Assembly (NCBI GenBank): GCA_900552685.1
Contig: USAJ01000005.1
Location: forward strand, 17,570 to 81,569
Length of the DNA stretch: 64,000 nt
Direction: 5' to 3'
DNA from: an uncultured Collinsella sp.
GTDB taxonomy: Bacteria; Actinomycetota; Coriobacteriia; Coriobacteriales; Coriobacteriaceae
In this document: in pieces, positions 16,175-24,042 of the stretch
Layout of the letters: the number at the start of each line of letters is the position of its first letter
Position numbering within the stretch: position 1 is the stretch's first letter
Notes under the pieces: generated by a model
Seen by the model: only the letters and a program-made list of their open reading frames with translations
Told to the model about the DNA's origin: nothing
Databases searched by the model: none
Translations under genes and position numbers: made by a program

Positions 16175-17422
16175 CTAGAGCTTGTGGTGGCGCTCTTCTT
16201 TACGTTCCTCGGCTGCTTGCTCCTCCTGCTTAAAAGCGGGGTCGTCGGGGGTTACCAGCTCGTCCTCGTGCGTGCGCTTGTTGTAATGGTGGCGCAGCAC
16301 GGGCTCAAACAGGTGCAGGTGCTTGGCGAAGGCCGCCGAGCCAATGGCGAGCACGGTAAAGATGAGCACGCGCATGGGGACCTCGACCTGATTGATGGCG
16401 GCGGCGCCGGCCGAAAGCATAATGCACCAGGCGTAGATGAGCAGTACGGCCTGCTTTTGGTTGTAGCCCTCTTGAATGAGACGGTGGTGGATGTGGCCCT
16501 TGTCGGCCTGCCCGATGCTAATGTGGGCGCGCTTACGGCGCACGATGGCGCTAAACGTATCGATGATGGGCACGCCGGCCACGATGAGCGGGATGATGAG
16601 CGAGGTGAGCGCGGCGGTGCGGCTCACGTTGAGCAGCGAGATGGAGCCCAGCGCAAAGCCCAGAAGCAGCGACCCCGAGTCGCCCAAGAAGATGCTCGCG
16701 GGGTTGAAGTTATAGCGCAAGAAGGCGAGGCACGAGCCAAAGAGCGCGATGGAGAGCGCGGCGGCGTCGATGCGGCCCGAGAGCACCGCGACCGAAAACA
16801 TGGTGAACGACGCGATACCGCAGATACCCGTGGCCAGACCGTCGAGGCCGTCGATAAGGTTGATGATGTTGGTGAACGCCACCAGGTAGACCACAGTGAT
16901 GGGGTAGGCGAGCCAGCCGAGCATGATCTCGCCGGGAGCAAACGGGTTGACGATGACGCCGATGCGCAGGCCGCCCACGCAGGCGATGAGCGCGGCGAGG
17001 ACCTGCCCGGCGAGCTTTTGCTTGGGCTTGAGCTGGAAGACGTCGTCGATCGCGCCGGTCGCAAAGATGACGGTAAAAGAAAGTGCAAGTATGGGGTAGC
17101 TGATATGCAGACGGGGGTGGGGCACCAAAGCGGGCGGCCAGCCCAGGTACCAGGTGCCTAGGATCTGAACAATGCAGGCGACGACGAGGCCCAAAAAGAC
17201 TGCCGTGCCACCCATGCGCGGGATGGGTTTAGTGTTGATGCGGCGCTTGGAAGGATAATCGACGGCGTCGAGCTTGATTGCCAGGCGCTTGACCAGGGGC
17301 ACCGCAAGGAAGGTCGTGATAAAAGCCGCGACCGCCACGCAAAGGTACGGTATGAAGCTCGTGGAGGAAGCCATGAATCGATAAACCGCCAAGCGTCGAA
17401 GGAAAAGGTCAAAGGATGCCAT
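16175..17422 (-). CDS. WecA/TagO-like undecaprenyl-phosphate sugar-1-phosphate transferase
   Basis: 415-aa integral membrane enzyme of the MraY/WecA family, starting glycan synthesis by moving a HexNAc-1-phosphate from UDP-sugar to undecaprenyl phosphate. Family marks: PRMGGTAVF near residue 68, the catalytic Asp pair GAIDDVFQLKPKQKL near 122, NIINLIDGLDGLATG near 185, GDSGSLLLGF near 245 and the His-rich GHIHHRLIQEG near 310, diagnostic for WecA/TagO rather than MraY. A charged, probably cytoplasmic tail (EEQAAEERKEERHHKL) ends it. Start is uncertain: ATG 17422 or ATG 17374; neither has a strong ribosome site. Confidence 0.88.
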   Translation of the reverse strand: MASFDLFLRRLAVYRFMASSTSFIPYLCVAVAAFITTFLAVPLVKRLAIKLDAVDYPSKRRINTKPIPRMGGTAVFLGLVVACIVQILGTWYLGWPPALVPHPRLHISYPILALSFTVIFATGAIDDVFQLKPKQKLAGQVLAALIACVGGLRIGVIVNPFAPGEIMLGWLAYPITVVYLVAFTNIINLIDGLDGLATGICGIASFTMFSVAVLSGRIDAAALSIALFGSCLAFLRYNFNPASIFLGDSGSLLLGFALGSISLLNVSRTAALTSLIIPLIVAGVPIIDTFSAIVRRKRAHISIGQADKGHIHHRLIQEGYNQKQAVLLIYAWCIMLSAGAAAINQVEVPMRVLIFTVLAIGSAAFAKHLHLFEPVLRHHYNKRTHEDELVTPDDPAFKQEEQAAEERKEERHHKL

Positions 17423-17582
17423 GCCGCAAAGGGTATAGCTGACCCATGATACTCGACCAAGGAGGGTGTAAGGAATTGCACGGGGCGATAATCACGTGCT
17501 TACCAGATATTCGAGTGATGGTGAGGTTCTGCCTGGTGCCCTTTGGGGATCTTGGCGGGATTTGCAATGGCGAGTTTCGGCA
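17423..17582. other. Spacer between the TagO-like gene and the RNA gene
   Basis: About 160 bp with no identified gene; should hold the promoter of the TagO-like gene. Confidence 0.4.
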
Positions 17583-17753
17583 AAAGAAAACCACCCCCCA
17601 CGTTACGAAAATGAACCCACCTAAAACAGGTGGGTGCCCTCATCGACTGTTCCAGCGTCCTTAACAACGAAGGATACCTGTACTAGGTACGACTGTGTGG
17701 GCTCCCTAAATAAACGCGACGGTTCACCCAGTTGCTCCGCGGGGGGCGGAATA
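17583..17753 (-). ncRNA. ssrS: Probable 6S RNA
   Basis: Read on the minus strand this 170-nt stretch folds as a closed rod. Its ends pair (CCGCCCCCC near 17749-17741 with GGGGGGTGG near 17597-17589), a second stem pairs TGAACC with GGTTCA, and an apical stem pairs GGGAGCCC with GGGCACCC. The conserved-looking 3' segment GGGCACCCACCTG...AGGTGGGTTCA resembles the 3' side of 6S RNAs. A TATGAT -10 lies about 7 nt upstream of the 5' end, and a T-rich run (TTTTCTTTT) follows the 3' end. 6S RNA mimics an open promoter and sequesters sigma-70 RNA polymerase in stationary phase. The identification is from pattern and fold only. Confidence 0.55.
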
Positions 17754-17902
17754 ACTACATCATAAAGCGGCACTTTGTGGATTCCAGTCTTGACATTACA
17801 AAAATCGTGTCGGACGATTACGGCGCCTTGGGGCTCGAGCCGTCTGTGCGGTTGGTCCCTTTACGTTTGAGCTGCTGAATCGTTGTTTTGGAGCATGTTT
17901 TT

Positions 17903-18841
17903 ATGCCGACGTCGTTGACCGAACTTTTTTCGCCCGCCTGCCATTTGTGTCCGCGCCGTTGCGGTGCGGCGCGCGATGAGGGCGCGCACGGCGTATGCGG
18001 TGCTGACGACACGCTCAAAGTGGCCCGCGCGGCGCTTCATATGTGGGAGGAGCCGCCTATCTCGGGCGAAGCCGGTTCGGGCACGATCTTCTTTAGCGGT
18101 TGCTCGCTCAAATGCGTCTATTGTCAGAACCACGAGATCTCGACGGGCAATTTTGGGCTTGAGATTTCGCCCGAGCGCTTGGTCGAGATTATGTTGGAGC
18201 TGCAGGACCAGGGCGCTAACAACATTAACCTGGTGACGGCGACGCACTACGCGCACCTGCTGCCGGCTGCGATTGGCGCGGCACGGGCGCGCGGGCTGGT
18301 CATCCCCATCGTCTACAATACGAGCGGTTATGAGCGCGCGAGTGCCGTGGCGGCGCTCGGCGATCTGGTCGATGTATGGCTTACCGACTTTAAGTATGCC
18401 GATGCGGCGCTTGCGCAGTCGCTTTCTCATATAAAGGACTACCCACGCGTGGCCGTGTCGGGCCTGGCTCAGATGGCGCGCGAGATCGAGCGCCGAGGGG
18501 GAGAGCTGGTGGACGAGGACGGGCTCATGAAGCGCGGCATGATTGTGCGCCATCTGGTACTGCCGGGACATGCAGACGATTCGTGTCGCGTGCTGGACCT
18601 GGTGTGGCAGACGGTGGGCGATGTGCCGATCTCGGTCATGAACCAGTACACGCCCAATGCGCTCATGCGCGAGCAGGGCGGCGACCTGGCGCGTGCCGTG
18701 ACGCGCGATGAGTACGAGCGGGTGCTCGATCATGCTGACGACCTGGGCTTTACGACGATGTTCTGGCAAGAGGGCGGCGCGGTTGACGAGAGCTTCACCC
18801 CAGCGTTTGATACCACCGGCGTCCTCACCAGCGCAAAGTAG
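17903..18841 (+). CDS. Radical SAM protein, pyruvate-formate-lyase-activase-like
   Basis: 312-aa radical SAM enzyme. An N-terminal CHLCPRRCGAARDEG-like Cys cluster (residues about 13-20) precedes the radical SAM motif CSLKCVYCQN (CxxxCxxC) near residue 73, then the TSGYERASAVAAL strand and DVWLTDFKYAD. This build matches the PflX/YjjW-like 'putative PFL activating enzyme' group rather than PflA itself; it would generate a 5'-deoxyadenosyl radical, but its target is unproven, and no glycyl-radical enzyme gene lies nearby. ATG 17903 is chosen because TTGGAG sits ten bases before it. Confidence 0.85.
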   Translation: MPTSLTELFSPACHLCPRRCGAARDEGAHGVCGADDTLKVARAALHMWEEPPISGEAGSGTIFFSGCSLKCVYCQNHEISTGNFGLEISPERLVEIMLELQDQGANNINLVTATHYAHLLPAAIGAARARGLVIPIVYNTSGYERASAVAALGDLVDVWLTDFKYADAALAQSLSHIKDYPRVAVSGLAQMAREIERRGGELVDEDGLMKRGMIVRHLVLPGHADDSCRVLDLVWQTVGDVPISVMNQYTPNALMREQGGDLARAVTRDEYERVLDHADDLGFTTMFWQEGGAVDESFTPAFDTTGVLTSAK

Positions 18842-18849
18842 CGCGCACG

Positions 18850-18894
18850 CGGATGATTTTTCTGGGACGGGGATTAAAGAATCATCGAGAGGAT
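18850..18894. repeat. Short palindrome, AAATGATT family, copy 2
   Basis: GATGATT and AATCATC enclose TTTCTGGGACGGGGATTAAAG, nearly the loop of the copy at 7718-7753 while the outermost arm base is exchanged on both sides. It lies 9 bp after the activase stop. Confidence 0.8.
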
Positions 18895-18951
18895 TGTCTG
18901 CTCGAAAAGTAGTCAAAATGGCTTCGTCCCAAAAAGACTGGGTATTGGGCG

Positions 18952-18979
18952 TTGACAGTTGGCGAGCCGTAGGTAAAAT
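18952..18979 (+). promoter_or_regulatory. Promoter of tRNA-Ala
   Basis: TTGACA (18952-18957), a 16-bp spacer and TAAAAT (18974-18979), fourteen bases before the tRNA 5' end. A near-consensus sigma-70-type promoter. Confidence 0.75.
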
Positions 18980-18992
18980 ATCGACTTGTCCT

Positions 18993-19065
18993 GGGGACGT
19001 AGCTCAGTTGGGAGAGCGCTGCCGTCGCATGGCAGAGGCCGAGGGTTCGACTCCCTTCGTCTCCA
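18993..19065 (+). tRNA. tRNA-Ala (anticodon CGC)
   Basis: Full cloverleaf: acceptor GGGGACG/CGTCTCC with the alanine identity pair G3-U70, D arm AGCTCAGTTGGGAGAGC, anticodon stem CTGCC/GGCAG with loop GTCGCAT giving CGC, and T arm with GGGTTCGACTCCC. CCA is not encoded (discriminator A followed by CCC). It reads GCG codons. Confidence 0.95.
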
Positions 19066-19078
19066 CCCTTGGATTTGA

Positions 19079-19111
19079 TAAGCCGCTGACATTGTGTCGG
19101 CGGCTTTTTTT
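19079..19111 (+). terminator. Terminator after tRNA-Ala
   Basis: AGCCGCTGAC-ATTGT-GTCGGCGGCT followed by TTTTTT. It separates the tRNA from the membrane protein gene, whose start follows within 20 bp. Confidence 0.85.
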
Positions 19112-19130
19112 AAAAAGAAAGGGCGGTACT

Positions 19131-19508
19131 ATGGCCGAGCTTGAGTCCCAACCATTGTCCGACGAGGAGCGCGCCGAGTTGGAAGAGCTCCGCGCCGAGA
19201 AGGCCCGCCGCGAGGCTCAGGAAGAGGCTCGTCGCGAGCGTGAGGAGCTGGCTGCCCTGCGTGCCGAGCGCGCAAAGGCCGAGGAAGCCGCCACGAGGGC
19301 CGCATCCGAGCGCAAGCCCGCGCCCGCGCCCAAGCCGAGTCGTGACGAGATGACCTTTGCCCAGCGCATGGTCACCTCCAAGGAGCCTACAGCCGAGGGC
19401 GAGATTCCCGGCATGGCTCCGGCTCAAAAAATCATCATCGTGCTCGCCCTCATCGCGTTTATCGTCTTTATGGTCTACACGATCACCGGCAGCATGGGCC
19501 TGCACTAA
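19131..19508 (+). CDS. Coiled-coil protein with one C-terminal membrane segment
   Basis: 125-aa protein. Residues 8-62 are an almost uninterrupted charged heptad-like stretch rich in Glu, Arg and Ala (coiled coil), then an Ala/Pro/Lys linker, and one hydrophobic segment near residues 102-120 (IIIVLALIAFIVFMVYTI). The arrangement predicts a tail-anchored protein with the coiled coil in the cytoplasm. AAGAAAGGGCGG precedes ATG 19131. No family recognised; a structural or division-linked role would be a guess. It is followed by pncB after 82 bp. Confidence 0.75.
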   Translation: MAELESQPLSDEERAELEELRAEKARREAQEEARREREELAALRAERAKAEEAATRAASERKPAPAPKPSRDEMTFAQRMVTSKEPTAEGEIPGMAPAQKIIIVLALIAFIVFMVYTITGSMGLH

Positions 19509-19590
19509 CCTGTTCGCGCCGGGCTCCATGCCCGCACGTCCGCCTCGTCCAACCCTCAAATTCTGTACCACGCATCCGAAAGGTCGCCCC

Positions 19591-21096
19591 ATGGCTTTGA
19601 CCGACATCTCGCATCCCACCGACATTGCAATGCTCACCGATCTGTACGAGCTCACTATGGCCCAGGGCCTGTGGGAGAGCGGCAAGGCCAACGAGCAGGG
19701 TTGTTTTACCGCGTTTTACCGCGACCATCCCTTTGGTAGCGCCTACGCCGTCATGTGCGGTACCGCCGAGCTGCCCGAGCTGGTCGAGAACCTGCGCTTT
19801 ACGCCCGAGGACATCGACTACCTCGCCTCGCTCCAGGCCCCGGCCGGCGGCGCGATGTTCAAGCCTGGATTCCTCGACTACCTGCGCGATTTTCGTGCGC
19901 ATGTAAACATCGACGCCGTCCCCGAGGGCGAGCTCGTCTTTCCGCGCGAGCCCATGGTGCGCGTCACCGGTCCTGCGCTCGAGTGCCAGCTGCTTGAGAC
20001 GGCGCTGCTCAACATCGTCGGCTTCCAGACGCTTGTCGCCACCAAGACGGCGCGCGTGGTGCTTGCCGCCGACGGCCGTCCCGTGGCGGAGTTTGGCCTG
20101 CGCCGTGCCCAGGGCCCCGATGGCGGCCTGGCCGTTGCGCGCGCGAGCTACGTTGCCGGCTGCTCCTCTACGTCCAATGTGCTCGCCGGCCGCCGCTACG
20201 GTATTCCCGTCTTTGGCACGCATGCGCACAGCTGGGTGATGAGCTTCGATTCCGAGCTCGAGGCCTTCCGCGCCTTTGCCAAGTCGAGCCCCAAGAACTG
20301 TACGCTGCTCATCGACACCTATGACGTGCGCGAGGGCTGCGAGCATGCCATTACGGTTGCCAAGGAGATGGAGGCGGTGGGCGAGCGCCTGTCGGCTATT
20401 CGCATCGACTCCGGCGACCTTGCCAAGCTCTCCAAGTATGTTCGCGGCCGTTTTGATGCCGAGGGCCTGCCCTATGTGGGGATCTCGGTTTCCAACGATC
20501 TTGACGAGTACACGATTCAGTCGCTGCTCGACCAGGGCGCGCCCATCGACAGCTTTGGCGTGGGTACCAAGCTTGCGACCTGCTATGACCAGCCGGCGCT
20601 GGGTGGCGTGTACAAGCTTTCCGCCCGCCGTGCGAGCGAGGCAGATCCATGGACGCCGGTGGTCAAGCTCTCCGAGCAGCCCTACAAGCGCACGATCCCG
20701 GGTGTGCAACGCGTGCGCCGTTATTACGACGGCTTTGGCGGCCCGGTCTGCGACATGATCTACGACGAGGACCATCTGGCGGGGGAGGGCGCCGCGCGCG
20801 GCAATACCCTCGTGGCCGTGAATGATGCCGCCCTGGTGACCGACGTGTCCGAACTTGAGTATCGCGAGCTGCTGGTGCCGATCGTGCGCGACGGCAGCGC
20901 GGTGGCTCCGCGTGAGAGCATCCAGGACGCGCGCGAGCGCTGTGTTTGGGCGCTCGATCATCTGGACGCAGCTTTCAAGCGCTTCCTGTACCCGCAGACC
21001 TATGTGGTGGGCATGGAGCAGGGCCTGGCTCAGGTGCGCGACGAGCTCGTGCGCAAGAATATGACCGCGGCTTCTGCTTTTCCCTGGGCTCACTAA
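19591..21096 (+). CDS. pncB: Nicotinate phosphoribosyltransferase
   Basis: 501-aa enzyme that makes nicotinate mononucleotide from nicotinate and PRPP in the NAD salvage pathway. Hallmarks are the N-terminal TDLYELTMAQGLWESG, the FYRDHPFG strand, FGLRRAQGPDGG near residue 170, GTHAHSWVMSF near 209 (catalytic His region), IRIDSGDLAKLSKYVR near 270, and SFGVGTKL near 320. ATG 19591 has CGAAAGG upstream. No other NAD gene is adjacent; it may be co-transcribed with the upstream small membrane protein. Confidence 0.95.
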   Translation: MALTDISHPTDIAMLTDLYELTMAQGLWESGKANEQGCFTAFYRDHPFGSAYAVMCGTAELPELVENLRFTPEDIDYLASLQAPAGGAMFKPGFLDYLRDFRAHVNIDAVPEGELVFPREPMVRVTGPALECQLLETALLNIVGFQTLVATKTARVVLAADGRPVAEFGLRRAQGPDGGLAVARASYVAGCSSTSNVLAGRRYGIPVFGTHAHSWVMSFDSELEAFRAFAKSSPKNCTLLIDTYDVREGCEHAITVAKEMEAVGERLSAIRIDSGDLAKLSKYVRGRFDAEGLPYVGISVSNDLDEYTIQSLLDQGAPIDSFGVGTKLATCYDQPALGGVYKLSARRASEADPWTPVVKLSEQPYKRTIPGVQRVRRYYDGFGGPVCDMIYDEDHLAGEGAARGNTLVAVNDAALVTDVSELEYRELLVPIVRDGSAVAPRESIQDARERCVWALDHLDAAFKRFLYPQTYVVGMEQGLAQVRDELVRKNMTAASAFPWAH

Positions 21097-21174
21097 TTCT
21101 TTGGGCGGTAGGGGCGAGTCACGCTCCCTTGGCCGCCGCTCGGCCGTTCGCTGAACAGTTGATTGGTTTGACGT

Positions 21175-22302
21175 ATGACGACTTCTTATAAAACGATGGT
21201 GGTAAAGATCGGTTCGTCCACGGTGGTGGGCGCCGATGGCAAGGTCAACCGCGCCTTTATCGGCGGACTTGCCGATCAAGCCGCAGCGCTGCGCAAGCTC
21301 GGCTGGCGTCTGGTCGTGGTGAGCTCGGGCGCTATTGCCTGTGGCTATCCCGTGCTGGGCTTCGACCGCAAGCCGGTCGGTGACCTGCCGAGCTTACAGG
21401 CTTGCGCCTCGGCCGGTCAGTGCATCATCTCGTCGGCCTACGACGAGGAGTTCCATGCGCGCGACCTGCTCACCTCGCTCGTGCTGCTCACGCGCCACGA
21501 CACGGCCCGTCGCACGTCCTACCTGCATGCGCGCGACGCCCTGCTGCGCCTCGTGGAGCTTGGCGTGGTGCCGATCGTCAACGAGAACGATACCGTTACC
21601 GTCGATGAGATCAAGTTTGGTGACAACGACACACTGGCGGCGCTTGTGAGCTGCCTGGTTTCTGCCGATCTGTGCGTGACGCTCTCGGACATCGATGGTC
21701 TCTATACTGCCAATCCGCACGAGGACCCGACGGCCGAGTTTGTTCCTGTCGTGCATAAGATCGATGCCAAGATTATTGCCTCGGCGGGCGATTCTTCCAC
21801 ATCGGTGGGCACGGGCGGCATGATTACCAAGATTCGCGCGAGCCGTATCCTGATGACGGCGGGCATTCAGAGCGTGATTTGCTCGGGCGAGGAACCCGAT
21901 GCGCTCGTGCGCCTCGCCCGCGGCGAGAGCGTGGGCACGCTGTTCGATCCGCCGGCGGAGCGTCTGGACATCGCACCCCGCAAGCTGTGGATCGCACTGG
22001 GCGACAAGGCGCACGGCTCGGTGACGGTCGATGATGGTGCCGCGAAGGCGCTGGTTAGCCGTGGCTCTTCCTTGCTTGCGGTGGGTATTCGCGAGGTCGA
22101 TGGCCAGTTTGCCGAGGGCGATGTGCTCGATGTGTGCGATCCGAGCGGTATGGTCGTCGCCCGCGGTATCGCTGAGGCCGATTCGGACGTGCTGGAGCTT
22201 GCTGCCGGTCGCCGCCAGGACCAGATCGCCAGCAACCGCCTGCTGGCAGACCTGGCCGAGAAGCCGGCGATCCATCGAGATAATCTAATCGTCTTCGCCT
22301 AA
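21175..22302 (+). CDS. proB: Glutamate 5-kinase
   Basis: 375-aa first enzyme of proline synthesis, phosphorylating glutamate. The amino-acid-kinase domain shows VVKIGSSTV near residue 8, VVSSGAIACG near 49, PIVNENDTVTVDEIKFGDNDTLAA near 135-160, DIDGLYTANP near 175 and GTGGMITKIRAS near 212. A C-terminal PUA domain follows from about 285 (RGSSLLAVGIREVDGQF...). Length matches kinase + PUA forms. proA lies 1.7 kb downstream on the same strand, separated by the divergently oriented peptidase gene. Confidence 0.95.
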   Translation: MTTSYKTMVVKIGSSTVVGADGKVNRAFIGGLADQAAALRKLGWRLVVVSSGAIACGYPVLGFDRKPVGDLPSLQACASAGQCIISSAYDEEFHARDLLTSLVLLTRHDTARRTSYLHARDALLRLVELGVVPIVNENDTVTVDEIKFGDNDTLAALVSCLVSADLCVTLSDIDGLYTANPHEDPTAEFVPVVHKIDAKIIASAGDSSTSVGTGGMITKIRASRILMTAGIQSVICSGEEPDALVRLARGESVGTLFDPPAERLDIAPRKLWIALGDKAHGSVTVDDGAAKALVSRGSSLLAVGIREVDGQFAEGDVLDVCDPSGMVVARGIAEADSDVLELAAGRRQDQIASNRLLADLAEKPAIHRDNLIVFA

Positions 22303-22317
22303 CCAATTGACGCTGCA

Positions 22318-22418
22318 AACGCCCCTAAGCGGCAATCTGACGTTCAATCGTCGGGCATGACCAAAAGGTCAATGCCCTCCTCTTTCACGTCACCTTGCTC
22401 GCTTAGGGGCGTTTTCGC
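22318..22418 (+). terminator. Long nested stem-loop after proB
   Basis: AAACGCCCCTAAGCG (22318-22332) pairs with CGCTTAGGGGCGTTTT (22400-22415), enclosing about 67 nt that itself contains GGGCATGACC-AAAA-GGTCAATGCCC. The outer stem ends in TTTTCGC, so it can terminate proB transcripts; the unusually large loop with an inner hairpin suggests a structured RNA tail. Confidence 0.6.
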
Positions 22419-22460
22419 TTTCCGTCCTCTACCTGCGGCATTCTCGTTGCCGGCCCTTAT

Positions 22461-22510
22461 TCGGCACTTGGGGACGTTCCTTTTGTGCCGGCACTTTGGG
22501 ACATTCCTTT
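22461..22510. repeat. CGGCAC/GTGCCG palindrome with GGACGTTCC loop, copy 2
   Basis: CGGCAC-TTGGGGACGTTCCTTTT-GTGCCG, followed by the half-unit GCACTTTGGGACATTCC. It abuts the 3' end of the peptidase gene. Confidence 0.8.
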
Positions 22511-22511
22511 G

Positions 22512-23930
22512 CTAGAAGATTCGGCGCAGGTCTCCGCGGTTGAGGGCTTCGTCGAAGAGGTGCTTGAACACCACGCTGCCGTGCAGGCCATCGTGCTCAA
22601 ACTCGTTCGTCACCCAGGCGTGCGAGTTGCCCACGCGGCTGAGCGTGTCGAGCTGCAGACCCGAATCCACGTACATGTCATCGAAGTACACGGCTGCCTG
22701 GAGTGGCACCTCGTTGCATGCTAGGCGCTGCGGGTCGTAGATCTTGTCCCAGCTGGTGTCTTCCATCAGCAGGTCCATGGCGGGCTTAAAGGGCATAAGC
22801 TCGGGCATCTGCTCAAACATCCACGGGAACATGGCCTCGCCGGTAAACATGAGCGGGCGCGCGAGTGTGTCGAACTCGGCACGATGGGCCTTCTCCTCTG
22901 CTGCTGCCCAGCGAATGGGCATAGTGTCACCGTCGGCGTATATGAACTCCTGCAGCGTCCAGTACAGCGGATTCGTGCGCGTGTTGGTGCGCTCGAAGAC
23001 GCGCATCAAAAAGCTGTCAGATACCGAGGCGCCGCAGGTCAGCGTGCCGTCGCCGTCAACAAACGCGTGATCGATAATCCAATGCATGCGCTCAAAGCTC
23101 GGCTTCATGCCAAAGTCGCTGCCCATGAGCTGTAGGCGCTCGACCGTCATCGGCGAGCCGTCGGGCAGTACGGGCTTCTGAGCCTCGAGCGCATCGGCCA
23201 GGGCTGCCACGCGCTCGACGTCGGCGGGGTAGCGGTCGTAATACTGCTGCGTCTTGGCGGCCATACGCGGGAAGGTGTGCGCGTAGACCTCGCTTGCGCT
23301 CGCCGGCACGTGGGGGATTCCGCCGCAGGTAAAGCTCGCCGCCACGCCCTCGGGGAAGAGCGACAGGTAGCTCAGCGTCAAAAAACCGCCGTAGCTTTGG
23401 CCGAGCGTGACCCACGGCTTGCCGCCAAAGCCCGCTAGGCGCAGGTACTCAAAATCGCGCACGATGGAGCTGGCGAGGTGGCGCTTGAGGAAGTCCGCCT
23501 GCGAGCGTGCTGTATCGGCGCCGGCGGCCGTTGCGCAATCACCCAGTGCCTTGATCGTGTGTCCGTCCACGCAGCTACTGCGTCCGGTGCCGCGCTGGTC
23601 GGGAAGGACCACGCGGAAGTGCTTGACGGCCTCCTCGATCCAGCCGTCGCTTGTGGGCGACAGCGGACGTGGGCTCTCGCCGCCGGGGCCGCCCTGCAAA
23701 AACAGGAGCAGCGGCAGATCGTCGTTGATGCGGTCGGGCGCGCAAACCACGCGGTAGAAGAGCTTGATGCTCTCGGGCGCGCCGGCGATGGGTGCCGGCA
23801 TAGCGCCGCGGCGCATGGTACTGCCGACGGCCAGGAGCATCGGCTCCAGGCCGCGCCAGTCAAGGGGGACGTCGATGCTGTGGTCCTCGACGTAAAGGCT
23901 GGGGACGTGGTACGAAGTGATGAGGGCCAT
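22512..23930 (-). CDS. S33-family alpha/beta hydrolase, proline-iminopeptidase-like
   Basis: 472-aa serine hydrolase. LLLFLQGGPGGESPRP (near residue 65) is the oxyanion/HGGPG region typical of S33 peptidases, VLPDQRGTGRS follows, and GQSYGGFL (near 168) holds the nucleophile Ser. A catalytic His is plausible in FEHDGLHGSVVF near the C terminus. Proline iminopeptidases remove N-terminal proline from peptides, and the gene lies between proB and proA, which agrees with a proline-supply role, though the family also includes other hydrolases. Start 23930 is chosen from the onset of the conserved sequence; an upstream in-frame start at 24011 exists. Confidence 0.8.
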   Translation of the reverse strand: MALITSYHVPSLYVEDHSIDVPLDWRGLEPMLLAVGSTMRRGAMPAPIAGAPESIKLFYRVVCAPDRINDDLPLLLFLQGGPGGESPRPLSPTSDGWIEEAVKHFRVVLPDQRGTGRSSCVDGHTIKALGDCATAAGADTARSQADFLKRHLASSIVRDFEYLRLAGFGGKPWVTLGQSYGGFLTLSYLSLFPEGVAASFTCGGIPHVPASASEVYAHTFPRMAAKTQQYYDRYPADVERVAALADALEAQKPVLPDGSPMTVERLQLMGSDFGMKPSFERMHWIIDHAFVDGDGTLTCGASVSDSFLMRVFERTNTRTNPLYWTLQEFIYADGDTMPIRWAAAEEKAHRAEFDTLARPLMFTGEAMFPWMFEQMPELMPFKPAMDLLMEDTSWDKIYDPQRLACNEVPLQAAVYFDDMYVDSGLQLDTLSRVGNSHAWVTNEFEHDGLHGSVVFKHLFDEALNRGDLRRIF

Positions 23931-24042
23931 GTGAGTCTTCCGTTCGTTGCGGTGTTTCGGGTTGACCAATTCTACCGCCGCGGGCGAGGCCATGCGCAAA
24001 TCGGCTACCATGGTTGCAAACTTCTAGGAGAAAGGGCCGCCC

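Noticed and set aside
19483..21279. Minus-strand open frame of 598 codons opposite pncB
   Set aside because: Shadow of a high-GC gene: pncB on the plus strand has full family motifs; the antisense product is His/Arg/Leu-rich without any motif.
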